A DNA stretch of 41,853 nt from an uncultured Oscillospiraceae bacterium. Its GTDB lineage: Bacteria > Bacillota > Clostridia > Oscillospirales > Oscillospiraceae. Where the stretch lies: contig CAKTGM010000015.1 in NCBI GenBank assembly GCA_934561515.1, positions 1 to 41,853 of the forward strand. The letters run 5' to 3'. Below are positions 28,590 through 38,200 of the stretch, in pieces (position 1 is the first letter of the stretch; the number at the start of each line of letters is the position of its first letter). The translations under genes and the position numbers were made by a program. The notes beneath the pieces are model-generated. The model did not search any database and was not told where the DNA came from. It saw nothing but the letters and a program-made list of their open reading frames with translations.

Positions 28590-29630
28590 ATGAATATTGA
28601 CATTGGCAGTAAGATCAAAGCGCTGCGTTTATCAAAAAGCATGACGCAGGAGCAGCTGGCAAAAGCCCTCCATGTGAGTGCGCAGGCCGTAAGCAAGTGG
28701 GAGATCGGCAGTTCCCTGCCCGATATCCAGCTTCTGCCCACGCTGTCCGTCGCATTGGGGACGAGCATTGATTCGCTTTTTTCCCTCACAGACGAGAGCC
28801 GCTTTGCCCGCATCGACAACATGCTCTGGGACAAGAGATTCCTCATGCAGCAGGAATTTGACGAAGAGGAACGCTTTTTGCAGGAAAAGTGCCGCGAGGA
28901 CGAAACGAGACCGCGCGCGACGCTGCTGCTTGCGCAGCTTTACTGCAAGCGCGCACGGGAATATCATGACCTCGCCTCACCCCTCGCCCGCCAATCGCTC
29001 GAGCTGAATCCCGACTGCAAGGAGGCGCACAACGCTATTTTTGACGCCGAAAACGGCGCATATCTTGATTGGAACGCAACGAATCACTACCGCACGATTG
29101 ACTTCTACAAGAATTTTCTTGCCGCACATCCGGACAATCACAGCGCGCATCTGTGGCTTTTGGACCTTCTCATCGCCGACCGCCGCTGCGCGGAGGCGCG
29201 CGAGGTCTTGGATCAGATGCACCGCCTGAAGCCGACGTACAACGACGACTTCTATCTCGGCTGTATCTTCATGCAGGAGGGGCGCATTGATGACGCACTC
29301 GCCCAGTGGAAGACCATGTGTGCAAGCTATCCCGACACATGGGAGGTCTACGTCATGCGCGCGAGCGAACTCGCCAAACTCGGATATTACGACGAGGCCA
29401 TCGCGGATTATGAGAAGACGATGTCGCTCATGCCATCCCCGCGCTTTATCGACCCTGACGAGGCCATTGCGCAGATCTGCGAGATCCGCGGCGACTACGA
29501 AATGGCCATCGCCTGCTATGAAAAGGTCATCGAACTCATGCGCACCGACTGGAACGAAATGCAGGGCGAAGCCATCGACGCCCCGCTGAGAAACATCGCA
29601 CGCCTGCGCGAGAGAATGGCAAACAGCTGA
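28590..29630 (+). CDS. XRE-family HTH regulator with TPR repeats
   Basis: A 346-residue protein. Residues 8-60 are an XRE helix-turn-helix (KIKALRLSKSMTQEQLAKAL...AQAVSKWEIGSSLPDI), a DNA-binding domain of the Cro/repressor type. The remainder is helical with TPR-like repeats (for example DDFYLGCIFMQEGRIDDAL, EVYVMRASELAKLGYYDEAI, ICEIRGDYEMAIACYEKV). The layout resembles Rap/PlcR/Rgg-like or other peptide- or partner-responsive regulators, but no cognate small peptide gene is visible beside it. The ATG at 28590 follows GGAG. It is monocistronic with its own promoter and terminator. Its targets cannot be read from this sequence. Confidence 0.85.
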   Translation: MNIDIGSKIKALRLSKSMTQEQLAKALHVSAQAVSKWEIGSSLPDIQLLPTLSVALGTSIDSLFSLTDESRFARIDNMLWDKRFLMQQEFDEEERFLQEKCREDETRPRATLLLAQLYCKRAREYHDLASPLARQSLELNPDCKEAHNAIFDAENGAYLDWNATNHYRTIDFYKNFLAAHPDNHSAHLWLLDLLIADRRCAEAREVLDQMHRLKPTYNDDFYLGCIFMQEGRIDDALAQWKTMCASYPDTWEVYVMRASELAKLGYYDEAIADYEKTMSLMPSPRFIDPDEAIAQICEIRGDYEMAIACYEKVIELMRTDWNEMQGEAIDAPLRNIARLRERMANS

Positions 29631-29641
29631 CGCTTCCGCAG

Positions 29642-29678
29642 AAAACCCGCCCCGGCGTTTTTCGCCGGGGCGGGTTTT
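29642..29678. terminator. Bidirectional terminator between the HTH-TPR gene and the DUF6320 gene
   Basis: AAAACCCGCCCCGGCG, loop TTTTT, CGCCGGGGCGGGTTTT (29642-29678): a 16-bp perfect stem with A and T ends, in the gap between convergent genes. Confidence 0.92.
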
Positions 29679-29697
29679 CCGTTTCAGAGACGTTTTT

Positions 29698-30390
29698 TCA
29701 CATATTGAAGCGCCTGCGCACTTCCTCGCGGAGCGACGGGACGCGGCGCACGATGCGCAGCGGGATGATGAGGCCGATGCAGATGACGGCGACCACAAGC
29801 GACCACGACGGCTCCCACGCCTGAAGGAAATAGCGGTCCATGCAGTACTCCACGCCGAGGGCGAGCAGCCCCACCGCGCCGATGCACATGGCGAGGGTCG
29901 AAATGCGCGACCTTCTCCCGTCGCGCAGGAAAAAGCTCAGCAGGAACACCACGACGCAGGCCCAGAGCAGCATCGGCAGGGCAAGGCCGCGAAACCACCG
30001 GCCGCCGTGCAGTGCAACGGAGATGATCCAAACGTAAATGCCGACGGCGGCCACATCCGCCGTCAGGCGGAAGAAGATCGGGATGCCGCGCGCGAGCATC
30101 GGCAGGGCAAACCAGATCCACAGCATCACCGCCGCGCCCGCAACATAGAGCGACCAGGGGTGTGCGGTCGCGAGAATGAGATTCAGCAGCCCGCAGCAGA
30201 GCGATACCGAGGCGAGCATCGCCGTGAGCAGCAGCGCCGCCGCGCGATGCGAGGCGGGCGGGACTTCGGCGGGCTTGGTCGGAAAATAGCTTGGCGCCGT
30301 CTCGTCCGGCTTCCACGCGGGCGTGCCGCAGAGCGGGCAGCGCACCGCATCGGGCGCAAGCTCCACGCCGCAGTTGACACAGTATGACAT
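29698..30390 (-). CDS. Zinc-ribbon membrane protein (DUF6320-like)
   Basis: A 230-residue protein beginning with a zinc ribbon (Cys4, Cys7, Cys18, Cys21; SYCVNCGVEL...CPLCGTPAW). After a short Pro-rich linker come about six to seven membrane helices and a basic tail ending RRRFNM. The layout matches what I know of DUF6320, a family found beside alcohol acetyltransferase genes; its function is unknown. The ATG at 30390 follows AAGGA; a TTG one codon earlier is less likely. It lies 21 bases after the acetyltransferase gene on the same transcript. The zinc ribbon probably faces the cytoplasm. Confidence 0.75.
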   Translation of the reverse strand: MSYCVNCGVELAPDAVRCPLCGTPAWKPDETAPSYFPTKPAEVPPASHRAAALLLTAMLASVSLCCGLLNLILATAHPWSLYVAGAAVMLWIWFALPMLARGIPIFFRLTADVAAVGIYVWIISVALHGGRWFRGLALPMLLWACVVVFLLSFFLRDGRRSRISTLAMCIGAVGLLALGVEYCMDRYFLQAWEPSWSLVVAVICIGLIIPLRIVRRVPSLREEVRRRFNM

Positions 30391-30411
30391 CAAATTCCTT
30401 CTTTCGATCGT

Positions 30412-31686
30412 TCAGCGGTTGCTCTCCACGCGCACGGGAATGCCCGCGCGCACAAGAAAGCGGAAAAAGTCGCGCTCGGTGTCCGTCTCCGCCTGCGTGC
30501 CGGCGAAGGTGATCTCCATGGTGTCGCCGTAGCTGATGGAGGCGCAGTGGCAGCGCGGCACGGTCGCCTGCCCGAGGATGACCTCCGCCCCGCGGATGTG
30601 CTCGGCCATCTCCGGCGGCACGGTAAAAGCGCCGGGATTGGTATAGGTGCAGGAATAGGGCCGCACGCCGTGCAAACGGTAGTTGAGCGCCATCACGGGA
30701 TTTTTGAGCGCGACCGGCACAAGGCGCAGCGCAAAATTCTTCGTAAAGCGGACGTTTCCCGTAAACGCCGCCTGCAATTCCTGACGGTTGATGTGCAGCT
30801 TCATAAAATGGCGCACCTGCGAGACGATCTCGGGAAAGGTGTAGTCGCCGAGCGCGGGGTCAATGTACGGGCGCACCGTGGTGATGAAGTTTCGCAGCGT
30901 TTCCGACGGGAACCAGCCGCGCAGGTTGATGGGCACGGCCAGCGCCACGGGGCGCAGGCGGTAGGGCTTCTCGCGCTTCTGCTTTTCCAAGATGACATAG
31001 ATGAGCACGGCGGAGAGATACTCGGTGATGGACGCGCCGTATTTTTTCGCCTCCTCGCGCAGCTTTGAGAGCGGCACGAAGCCCATCGTCACATGGAAGG
31101 TGTAGAACGGCTCGGGCGTACCGGTATTCTGATAGGCCTTGGGCTGGCGGTGCAGGCCAAGGGCGTGCCTGCCCGCATAGCGGGCGTAGGCGTCCTCCAG
31201 TTCCTCCGCGCGCGGCAGCTCGGAAAGGTCGAGCACGCCGTTCCCCGCCGGGATGTCAAGCCCCGTCTGGCGCAGGTACTCGGCAAGCAGCGTGCGGAAA
31301 AAGACGATCGCACCGCCGCCGTCGGAGAGCGCATGGAAGACCTCGAGGGAAATGCGGCTGCGGTAATAGTAAAAGCGCACGAGCCAGCCGTTGTCCTCCT
31401 TGAACCGCACGGGCTGGCAGGGGTCGGAAACATCCTCTTTCAAATAAGGGCCCGGCGCGGTGTTCGGCTCAAGGTAGTACCAGAACGCCCCCCTGCGGAT
31501 GCGCACGGCAAAGCTTGGAAAGCGCGGCATACAGCGGTCGATGGCGCGCTGGAGCGCGGCGGGGTCAACGTCCTTTTCCATCAGAGCGGAAAAACGGTAG
31601 ATGGCGGAGTATTCCTCCTTTTGCAGCGCGGAATACAAAATGCCCGCGTTGTCGAGCCGGTACCATTTGCTGTTCGGCCTTGCCAT
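30412..31686 (-). CDS. Alcohol acetyltransferase-like (condensation-fold) enzyme
   Basis: A 424-residue soluble enzyme of the CoA-dependent acyltransferase/condensation superfamily. The catalytic HxxxDGG is exact (His118, Asp122, Gly123, Gly124 in VFHALSDGGG), and the C-terminal half has the family's second domain. Members transfer acyl groups from CoA (or carrier protein) to alcohols or amines; related yeast enzymes make acetate esters. Acyl donor and acceptor are unknown here. The ATG at 31686 follows AGGGGAGGGG; an upstream extension of the frame lies across its promoter and was not used. It is followed by the DUF6320-like gene and stands back to back with an alpha/beta hydrolase that could cleave an ester made by it. 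Confidence 0.82.
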   Translation of the reverse strand: MARPNSKWYRLDNAGILYSALQKEEYSAIYRFSALMEKDVDPAALQRAIDRCMPRFPSFAVRIRRGAFWYYLEPNTAPGPYLKEDVSDPCQPVRFKEDNGWLVRFYYYRSRISLEVFHALSDGGGAIVFFRTLLAEYLRQTGLDIPAGNGVLDLSELPRAEELEDAYARYAGRHALGLHRQPKAYQNTGTPEPFYTFHVTMGFVPLSKLREEAKKYGASITEYLSAVLIYVILEKQKREKPYRLRPVALAVPINLRGWFPSETLRNFITTVRPYIDPALGDYTFPEIVSQVRHFMKLHINRQELQAAFTGNVRFTKNFALRLVPVALKNPVMALNYRLHGVRPYSCTYTNPGAFTVPPEMAEHIRGAEVILGQATVPRCHCASISYGDTMEITFAGTQAETDTERDFFRFLVRAGIPVRVESNR

Positions 31687-31725
31687 TGCTTCACCCCTCC
31701 CCTTGCAGCTGCTCATTTGCACCGT

Positions 31726-31754
31726 ATTGTAGCACAAAGCGCCGCGCGCGGCAA
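31726..31754 (-). promoter_or_regulatory. Promoter of the acetyltransferase-DUF6320 operon
   Basis: On the minus strand TTGCCG (31754-31749) and TACAAT (31731-31726) with a 17-base spacer; the leader is about 35 bases. Confidence 0.6.
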
Positions 31755-31838
31755 GAAAGACGGCGATTTTCCTTTTCTTTTTTACAAAAATATGATACGC
31801 TGAAGCAAAACCGGAATTCAGCATCGCAGGAGGCGCCT

Positions 31839-32780
31839 ATGGAATCAAAGCTGCACATCATCCGAAAAAAGAAAAGTGAGGCGGAGCGCTCACGCCTCGA
31901 CCCGCTGATGCGCGCGCTCAAGGCGCTGCACAGCGCCGGCGCGCCCGAGAGCATGACCGCTGAGGAGCTGGAGCGCCAGCGCCGCAGCCAGGAGGTGCTC
32001 GGCAAGCTGACCGCCCCGATGGCGGGCATGGATTATGAAGAATTTGCTCTCTCCGGCATGAGCGCGGCGTGGACGCGCCTCAAAGCGCCCCACGGCAGCC
32101 GCCACGCCATTCTCTACTGCCACGGCGGGGGCTACACGAGCGGCAACCTCGGCTATTCGCGCGTGCTGTCCTCCAAGCTCGCCCACGCCACGGGCTACGA
32201 CGTGCTGAGCTTTGAATACCGCCTCGCGCCCGAGTTCCCCTACCCCGCCGCCGTGGAGGACGCGCTGCGCGCGTGGGACTATCTCATGCTGCAAGGCTAT
32301 GGCGCGCGCGACATTGTCCTCGCGGGCGACAGCGCGGGCGGCAACCTCGCCCTCGTTCTTTGCAGCCGCTTGAAGGAGGCAGGCCGCAGGCTCCCCGGCG
32401 CGCTCATCCTCATGTCCCCGTGGACGGACATGACGATGTCCGGCGCATCGTATGCAGAGCGCGCGGAGATCGACCCGATGCTCACGCCCGAGTACATCGA
32501 GGCCGTGCGCCTCGCCTACGCCGCGGGACGGGACTACCGTTCGAGCGATCTCTCCCCCCTCTTTGCGGATTTTGAGGGCTTCCCGCCGACGCTCATTCAG
32601 GTCGGCGATCATGAAATTCTGTATTCGGATTCGGAATCGCTCTATCAGGCGATGAAGCGTGCGAACGTCCCCTGCCGCTTGCAGGTGAGCGAGGGGATGT
32701 GGCACGTGTTCCAGATGTTCCCGATGCGAAAGGCGGCGGCTGCGATAGAAAATGTCGCGCGCTTCCTGCTGGAACAGTAA
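31839..32780 (+). CDS. HSL-family alpha/beta hydrolase (esterase/lipase)
   Basis: A 313-residue esterase of the hormone-sensitive-lipase type. The oxyanion motif HGGG is at 95-98, the nucleophile Ser165 in GDSAGG (163-168), with Asp257 and His289 (WHVF) completing the triad. These enzymes hydrolyse short-chain esters in the cytoplasm. The start is the ATG at 31839, six bases after AGGAGG. It lies divergently from the acetyltransferase, sharing a 150-base intergenic region. An ester made by one could be broken by the other, which is inference. The N-terminal 60 residues form a charged helical cap. Confidence 0.9.
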   Translation: MESKLHIIRKKKSEAERSRLDPLMRALKALHSAGAPESMTAEELERQRRSQEVLGKLTAPMAGMDYEEFALSGMSAAWTRLKAPHGSRHAILYCHGGGYTSGNLGYSRVLSSKLAHATGYDVLSFEYRLAPEFPYPAAVEDALRAWDYLMLQGYGARDIVLAGDSAGGNLALVLCSRLKEAGRRLPGALILMSPWTDMTMSGASYAERAEIDPMLTPEYIEAVRLAYAAGRDYRSSDLSPLFADFEGFPPTLIQVGDHEILYSDSESLYQAMKRANVPCRLQVSEGMWHVFQMFPMRKAAAAIENVARFLLEQ

Positions 32781-32836
32781 GGGGCTTCGCTTTCCCGCGT
32801 CATCCCCTCTTTTGGCGTTCCGGCGTTTTTGTATGT

Positions 32837-32864
32837 TTGAGACGCGGGCGGTTTTCTGTATACT
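32837..32864 (+). promoter_or_regulatory. Promoter of the thioesterase gene
   Basis: TTGAGA (32837-32842) and TATACT (32859-32864, preceded by TG) with a 16-base spacer, about 45 bases before the thioesterase start. Confidence 0.7.
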
Positions 32865-32914
32865 ATGGAGAGGATATCTCGCGCCCGTCGCGGCGCACGG
32901 AAGGAGAAGCGCAC

Positions 32915-33655
32915 ATGGAGAGCATTTTTGAGCGGGAGATCATCGTAACGCCCGACTACTGCGACGCGTCCGGCGCGCTCTCGCCGCTGGCGGCCTTCAC
33001 GATCTTTCAGGGCATCGCTGCGCAGCACGCGGAAGCGCTCGGCGTCGGCGGCAGGGCGATGGCGCAAACTGGCAGATTCTGGCTCACCGTCCACACGCGC
33101 GTCGACCTTTTTGCGCGCGCGGAGATGATGGACTCTCTGACGGTGCGCACATGGGCGGAGGCGTGCAGCGAGCGCGACGTGCGCACCTACCGCAGCTACA
33201 CGCTCTCGCGCGGCGAGACGCTCATCGCCCGCGGCAAGACCGAGTGGGCGGTCTTAGGGCCGGATCGGCGGGTCCTTCGCTTTTCCGACTACGGCTTTCC
33301 CGCGGACTATCCCTTCCCGGCGGAGAGCGCCATCCCCGAGACCTTGCAGCGCTTCCACGAAAAATTCACCGAGGACGACCTCTTCTCGCGCTGCACCGTG
33401 CGCCCGACGGACATTGACCTCGGCCGCCACATGAACAACGTTGCCTATGTGCGCTTGCTCCTCGACTGCTTTACGGCGCAGGAGCTTGCCGGCGGCAAGA
33501 TCCGCTCGGTAGAGCTGCACTTTTCGACCCCCTGCTTTGAAGGCGAAGAGCTGAAGGTCTATCGAAAGCTGCACGATGACGGCACCTGCCGCATCGCTAT
33601 CGTGAAAGCGGACGGCAAGACGGCCTCGCAGGCCTGCGTGACGCTTGAAAACTGA
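32915..33655 (+). CDS. Acyl-ACP thioesterase (double hotdog)
   Basis: A 246-residue enzyme of the acyl-ACP thioesterase family (PF01643), with two hotdog halves. The second half holds the conserved VRPTDIDLGRHMNNVAYVR pattern; the first has SALSPLAAFTIFQGIAAQHAEALG-like residues typical of the family. It should release free fatty acids from acyl carrier protein in the cytoplasm, here probably to set chain length or recycle acyl groups. The start at 32915 follows AAGGAG eight bases earlier; the upstream open frame overlaps the hydrolase gene and is discarded. It is transcribed alone, before a strong terminator. Confidence 0.9.
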   Translation: MESIFEREIIVTPDYCDASGALSPLAAFTIFQGIAAQHAEALGVGGRAMAQTGRFWLTVHTRVDLFARAEMMDSLTVRTWAEACSERDVRTYRSYTLSRGETLIARGKTEWAVLGPDRRVLRFSDYGFPADYPFPAESAIPETLQRFHEKFTEDDLFSRCTVRPTDIDLGRHMNNVAYVRLLLDCFTAQELAGGKIRSVELHFSTPCFEGEELKVYRKLHDDGTCRIAIVKADGKTASQACVTLEN

Positions 33656-33668
33656 CTCACACAAAAAG

Positions 33669-33698
33669 AGCGGCGGCTCCCGGATGGGAGCCGCCGCT
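33669..33698. terminator. Bidirectional terminator between the thioesterase gene and guaB
   Basis: AGCGGCGGCTCCC, loop GGAT, GGGAGCCGCCGCT: a 13-bp perfect stem, with CTTTTTG on the minus side and TTTACCGCTTTTT on the plus side. It closes the purine operon too. Confidence 0.85.
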
Positions 33699-33719
33699 TT
33701 ACCGCTTTTTCGAGATCGC

Positions 33720-35228
33720 TTAGTTGTTGCCGCCGCTGGTGGCGCGGAGGGTCACGTCGTGATAGCCGCCCTCGACGATGCTGGTGGCGGACACGAGCGT
33801 GAGCTTCGCGTTCTTCTGCAGGTCGGGGATCGTGGTCACGCCGCAGTTGCACATGGTGGACTTGACCTTATAAAGGCTTCTTGCAACGTTGTCCTGCAAA
33901 GAGCCTGCGTAGGTGACGTAGGAATCGACGCCCTCTTCGAAGGCAAGGCCCGTCTTGCCGCCGAGGTCGTAGCGCTGCCAGTTGCGCGCGCGGTTCGAGC
34001 CCTCGCCCCAGTACTCCTTGACGTACACGCCGTTGACGAGCAGCTTGTTCGTCGGCGATTCGTCGAAGCGGGCAAAGTAGCGGCCGAGCATCAGGAAGTC
34101 CGCGCCCATGGCGAGCGCGAGCGTCATGTGATAGTCGTGGACGATGCCGCCGTCGGAGCAGATGGGGACGTACACGCCCGTCTCGCGGAAGTATTCGTCG
34201 CGCGCGGCGGACACCTCGATGAGCGCGGTCGCCTGGCCGCGGCCGATGCCCTTGGTCTCGCGCGTGATGCAGATCGAGCCGCCGCCGATGCCGACCTTGA
34301 CAAAGTCCGCGCCGCACTCGGCGAGGAAGCGGAAGCCGTCGCGGTCAACGACGTTGCCCGCGCCGATCTTCACGGTATTGCCATAGTTCTCGCGCACATA
34401 TTCGATGACCTTCTTCTGCCAGACGGAGTAGCCCTCGGAAGAGTCGATGCACAGCACGTCCGCACCGGCCTCCACGAGCGCGGGGATGCGCTCGCGATAG
34501 TCGCGGGAGTTGATGCCCGCGCCGACAAGATAGCGCTTCTTATCGTCCTGCAGGGCAAGGGGATGCTCCTTGTGTTCGGCATAGTCCTTGCGGAAGACGA
34601 AATAGAGCAGGTGGTCGTTCTCATCCACGATGGGCAGCGCGTTGAGCTTGTGCTCCCAGATGATGTCGTTGGCCTCCTTGAGCGTGGTGGAGGCGGGGGC
34701 GGTGATGAGCTTTTCGCGCGGCGTCATAAATTCGCCCACCTTCACGTCCGTGCTCATGCGGCTGACGCGGTAATCGCGGCTCGTCACGATGCCGAGGAGC
34801 TTGCCGTTGGGCGTTGCGTCCTCCGTGATGGCGACGGTGGAGAAGCCGTTCTCCTCCTTGAGCGCGAGCACGTCTGCAAGCGTGTGCTCGGGCGTCAGGT
34901 TGGAGGCGGAGGGCACAAAGCCCGCCTTGCTGCTCTTTACGCGGCGCACCATCTCGGCCTCGCTCTCGATGGACTGAGAGCCGAAGATGAAGGAAAGGCC
35001 GCCCTCCTTGGCAAGGGCAATGGCCAGCGTGTCGTTCGAAACGGACTGCATGATCGCCGAGACCATCGGGATATTCAGGCTGATGGGGCACTCCTCCTGC
35101 CCCTTGCGGTAGCGCACGAGGGGCGTTTTGAGTGAAACGTTGTCGGGAACACAGTCCTCCGCGGTATAACCGGGAACGAGAAGATATTCGCTGAACGTGT
35201 GAGAAGGTTCGGGATAATAGTAAGCCAT
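33720..35228 (-). CDS. guaB: IMP dehydrogenase
   Basis: A 502-residue enzyme that oxidises IMP to XMP with NAD+, the first step to GMP. A (beta/alpha)8 barrel is interrupted by a pair of CBS domains (about residues 105-210; TSRDY, TPREKL). The catalytic Cys320 lies in GGGSICITRETKG, a variant of the usual GPGSICTTR loop, and the flap ends YWGEGS in place of the usual YRGMGS. This is a divergent but complete IMPDH type I believe is common in Clostridia; the normal length and active-site residues support the assignment. The ATG at 35228 follows GAGGAG, 23 bases after purL, so it is the last gene of the purine operon. Confidence 0.95.
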   Translation of the reverse strand: MAYYYPEPSHTFSEYLLVPGYTAEDCVPDNVSLKTPLVRYRKGQEECPISLNIPMVSAIMQSVSNDTLAIALAKEGGLSFIFGSQSIESEAEMVRRVKSSKAGFVPSASNLTPEHTLADVLALKEENGFSTVAITEDATPNGKLLGIVTSRDYRVSRMSTDVKVGEFMTPREKLITAPASTTLKEANDIIWEHKLNALPIVDENDHLLYFVFRKDYAEHKEHPLALQDDKKRYLVGAGINSRDYRERIPALVEAGADVLCIDSSEGYSVWQKKVIEYVRENYGNTVKIGAGNVVDRDGFRFLAECGADFVKVGIGGGSICITRETKGIGRGQATALIEVSAARDEYFRETGVYVPICSDGGIVHDYHMTLALAMGADFLMLGRYFARFDESPTNKLLVNGVYVKEYWGEGSNRARNWQRYDLGGKTGLAFEEGVDSYVTYAGSLQDNVARSLYKVKSTMCNCGVTTIPDLQKNAKLTLVSATSIVEGGYHDVTLRATSGGNN

Positions 35229-35251
35229 AGATCTGCTCCTCTCTTCTTATT

Positions 35252-38200
35252 TTACTTGAAGTAACGCACCGCCGAGGTGAACAGCTCCATCTCGTAGCGT
35301 CCGGGGACGTTGCGGTAAAGCTGCGTGCCGATGCGCTCAGTATGCCCCATTTTGCCCAGCACGCGGCCATCGGGCGAGGTGATGCCCTCGATGGCGCAGA
35401 GCGAGCCGTTGGGATTGAATGCTGCATCCATTGTAGCATGCCCGTCAAGGTCTACGTACTGCGTGGCGATCTGGCCGTTGGCAGCAAGGGTCCTGACAAG
35501 CTCCTCCGAGGCGAGAAAGCGGCCCTCGCCGTGGGAAATGGGCACGGTGTAGATATCGCCGACCTTCGTGCCCGCAAGCCACGGGGACTTGTTGGAGCAC
35601 ACGCGCGTGCGCACGAGGCGGGACTGGTGGCGGCCGATGACGTTGTAGGTGAGCGTCGGGCAGCCCGAGTCGGTATCCATGATCTTGCCGTAGGGCACAA
35701 GGCCGAGCTTGATGAGCGCCTGGAAGCCGTTGCAGATGCCAAGCATCAATCCGTCGCGCTGCTCGAGGAGCGCGGTGATCTGCTCCTTGACGGCAGCATT
35801 GCGGAAGAAGGCCGTGATGAGCTTGGCGCTGCCGTCCGGCTCGTCGCCGCCGGAGAAGCCGCCGGGAACGACGATGATCTGGCTCTCGCCCACGGCCTTG
35901 GCAAAGCGCTCCACGCTGTCGGCAACGTCGGCGCTCGTGAGGTTGCGGATGATGAAGGGCTCAGCGTCCGCGCCCGCTTCCATCAGCGCGCGCTTGGTGT
36001 CGTACTCGCAGTTCGTGCCGGGGAAGACAGGGATGAGCGCCTTGGGACGCGCCAGCTTGATCGCGGGAGAAACGCGCGTCTCCGCCTCGCAGGAGAAGGG
36101 CTCCACCGTGCCGGTCTTCCCGGTCCTGGTGGGGTAGACCTCCTCGAGCACAGCGTCGTTCAGCGCGGCAAGCTCTTCGATCGAGGCGCTGTCCGCGCCG
36201 AGGGTGATGGTCTTTTCCGCCGTGGTCGCGCCGATGCGCGCAGCGCCGGGCACATCTTCATTGAGCTCGGCGATGATTGCGCCGGGCATGGGAGCAAACC
36301 AGTCGAGCGCGGTCTTTTCGGCGGCGAAGCCGATCTCGTTGCCGAGCGACATCTTGAAGACGGCCTCGGCAAGACCGTTTTCGACCGCCCACACACTCTC
36401 GACCTTGCCCGCGCGGGCAAGCGCGGTGAAGTTCTCCCACGCAGACTTCTGCTCCTCCGCCGTTTTGCCGGAGAAGAGGTAGACGCCGTGGCCGGCTTTC
36501 TTGAAGTCGGTCGTCACGATCTCGCTTGCAAGCGCCGGTGCAACGGCGAAGGAGATGAGCGTGGGCGGCACGTCATGGTCAAGAAAGGTGCCGGACATGG
36601 AGTCCTTGCCGCCGATGGCGGCAGCGCCCAGCTCGAGCTGGGCATCGAGCGCACCGAGCAGCGCGGAGAAGGGCTTGCCCCAGCGCACGGGCTCGCTGCG
36701 GAGCTTTTCAAAGAATTCCTGAAGGGAAAGATAGGCCTTGTGATAGTCCGCACCGGCGGCAACGATCTTGGCGACCGAGGTGTAGACCGCGCCGTGCGCG
36801 CCCGTGTAGGGGTCGGCGCTCATCGCGTCGGGGTCGCAGCCCCATGCCATGATGCTGCCCTGTTCGGTCGTATTGCCCGGCAGCACCGGCAGCAGCGCCG
36901 CCATCGCCTGTGAGGGGCTGCGCTGCGTCTTGCCGCCAAAGGGCATGAGCAGCGTGAACGCGCCGACGGTGGAGTCAAAGCGCTCGGTAAGACCCCGGCG
37001 GGACGCGCTTTTGAGGCTGCCCGCCATCTCGCGCAGCGTAGCGGGTGCGGAGACCGCCGCGCTCTTTTTCGCCTCGACCGCAACGCTTGCGTGCTTCGTC
37101 GCGCCGTTCGTATCGAGGAAGGCGCGCGAGAGGTCGGCGATCGTCTCGCCGCGCCAGCGCATGACCATACGGGGGCTTTCGGTGACGACCGCGACGCGGT
37201 AGGCTTCGAGATTCTCGTTCTGTGCGGCGGCGATGAACTTCTCTTCATCCTCCGGCGCGACGACGACCGCCATACGCTCCTGCGATTCGGAGATCGCAAG
37301 CTCGGTGCCGTCCAGACCCTCGTACTTCTTGCGCACGGCGTCGAGATTGATCTCAAGCCCGTCAGCAAGCTCGCCGATGGCGACGGACACGCCGCCCGCG
37401 CCAAAGTCGTTGCAGCGCTTGATAAGGCGCGTCACCTCGCCGTCGCGGAAGAGGCGCTGAATCTTGCGTTCTTCGGGCGCGTTGCCCTTCTGCACCTCGC
37501 TCGCCATCGTGGTGAGGGACTTTAAGTCGTGGCTCTTCGAAGAGCCGGTCGCGCCGCCGATGCCGTCGCGGCCCGTGCGGCCGCCGAGCAGGATGACAAC
37601 ATCGCCCGGGGCGGGACGCTCGCGCACAACGTTTTCAGCGGGCGCCGCGGCGACGACCGCGCCGCACTCAAGTCTCTTGGCGATGTAGCCCTCGTGGTAA
37701 AGCTCGGCGACATGGCCGGTGGCAAGGCCGATCTGGTTGCCGTAGGAGGAGTAGCCCGCCGCGGCGGTCTGCGCGAGCTTTCGCTGGGGGAGCTTTCCGG
37801 GAATGGTCTCGGCAAGGGTCTTTCTCGGGTCGCCGCCGCCCGTTACGCGCATCGCCTGATGGACGTAAGCACGTCCCGAGAGCGGGTCGCGGATGCAGCC
37901 GCCGATGCAGGTGGCCGCGCCGCCGAAGGGCTCGATCTCGGTGGGGTGGTTGTGCGTCTCGTTCTTGAACATCAGCAGCCAGTCCTGCTCCTCGCCGTTC
38001 ACCTTGGCGGGCACATGGATGGAGCAGGCGTTGATCTCCTCGCTCTCGTCGAGCTCGGGCAGCAAGCTGCGCTTTTTGAGGGTCTTGGTGCCGATGGTCG
38101 CAATGTCCATGAGCGTCCGGGGACGCTTGGCGGCCTTCTCCGCGCCGTAGACCTCCTCGCGCGCGGCAAGGTAGCGCTCATACGCGCCCTTGACGGCGGG

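Noticed and set aside
33645..35135. Long open frame opposite guaB, and similar frames opposite purL, purD and the AICAR formyltransferase gene
   Set aside because: Reverse-strand images of known enzymes, with no independent evidence.
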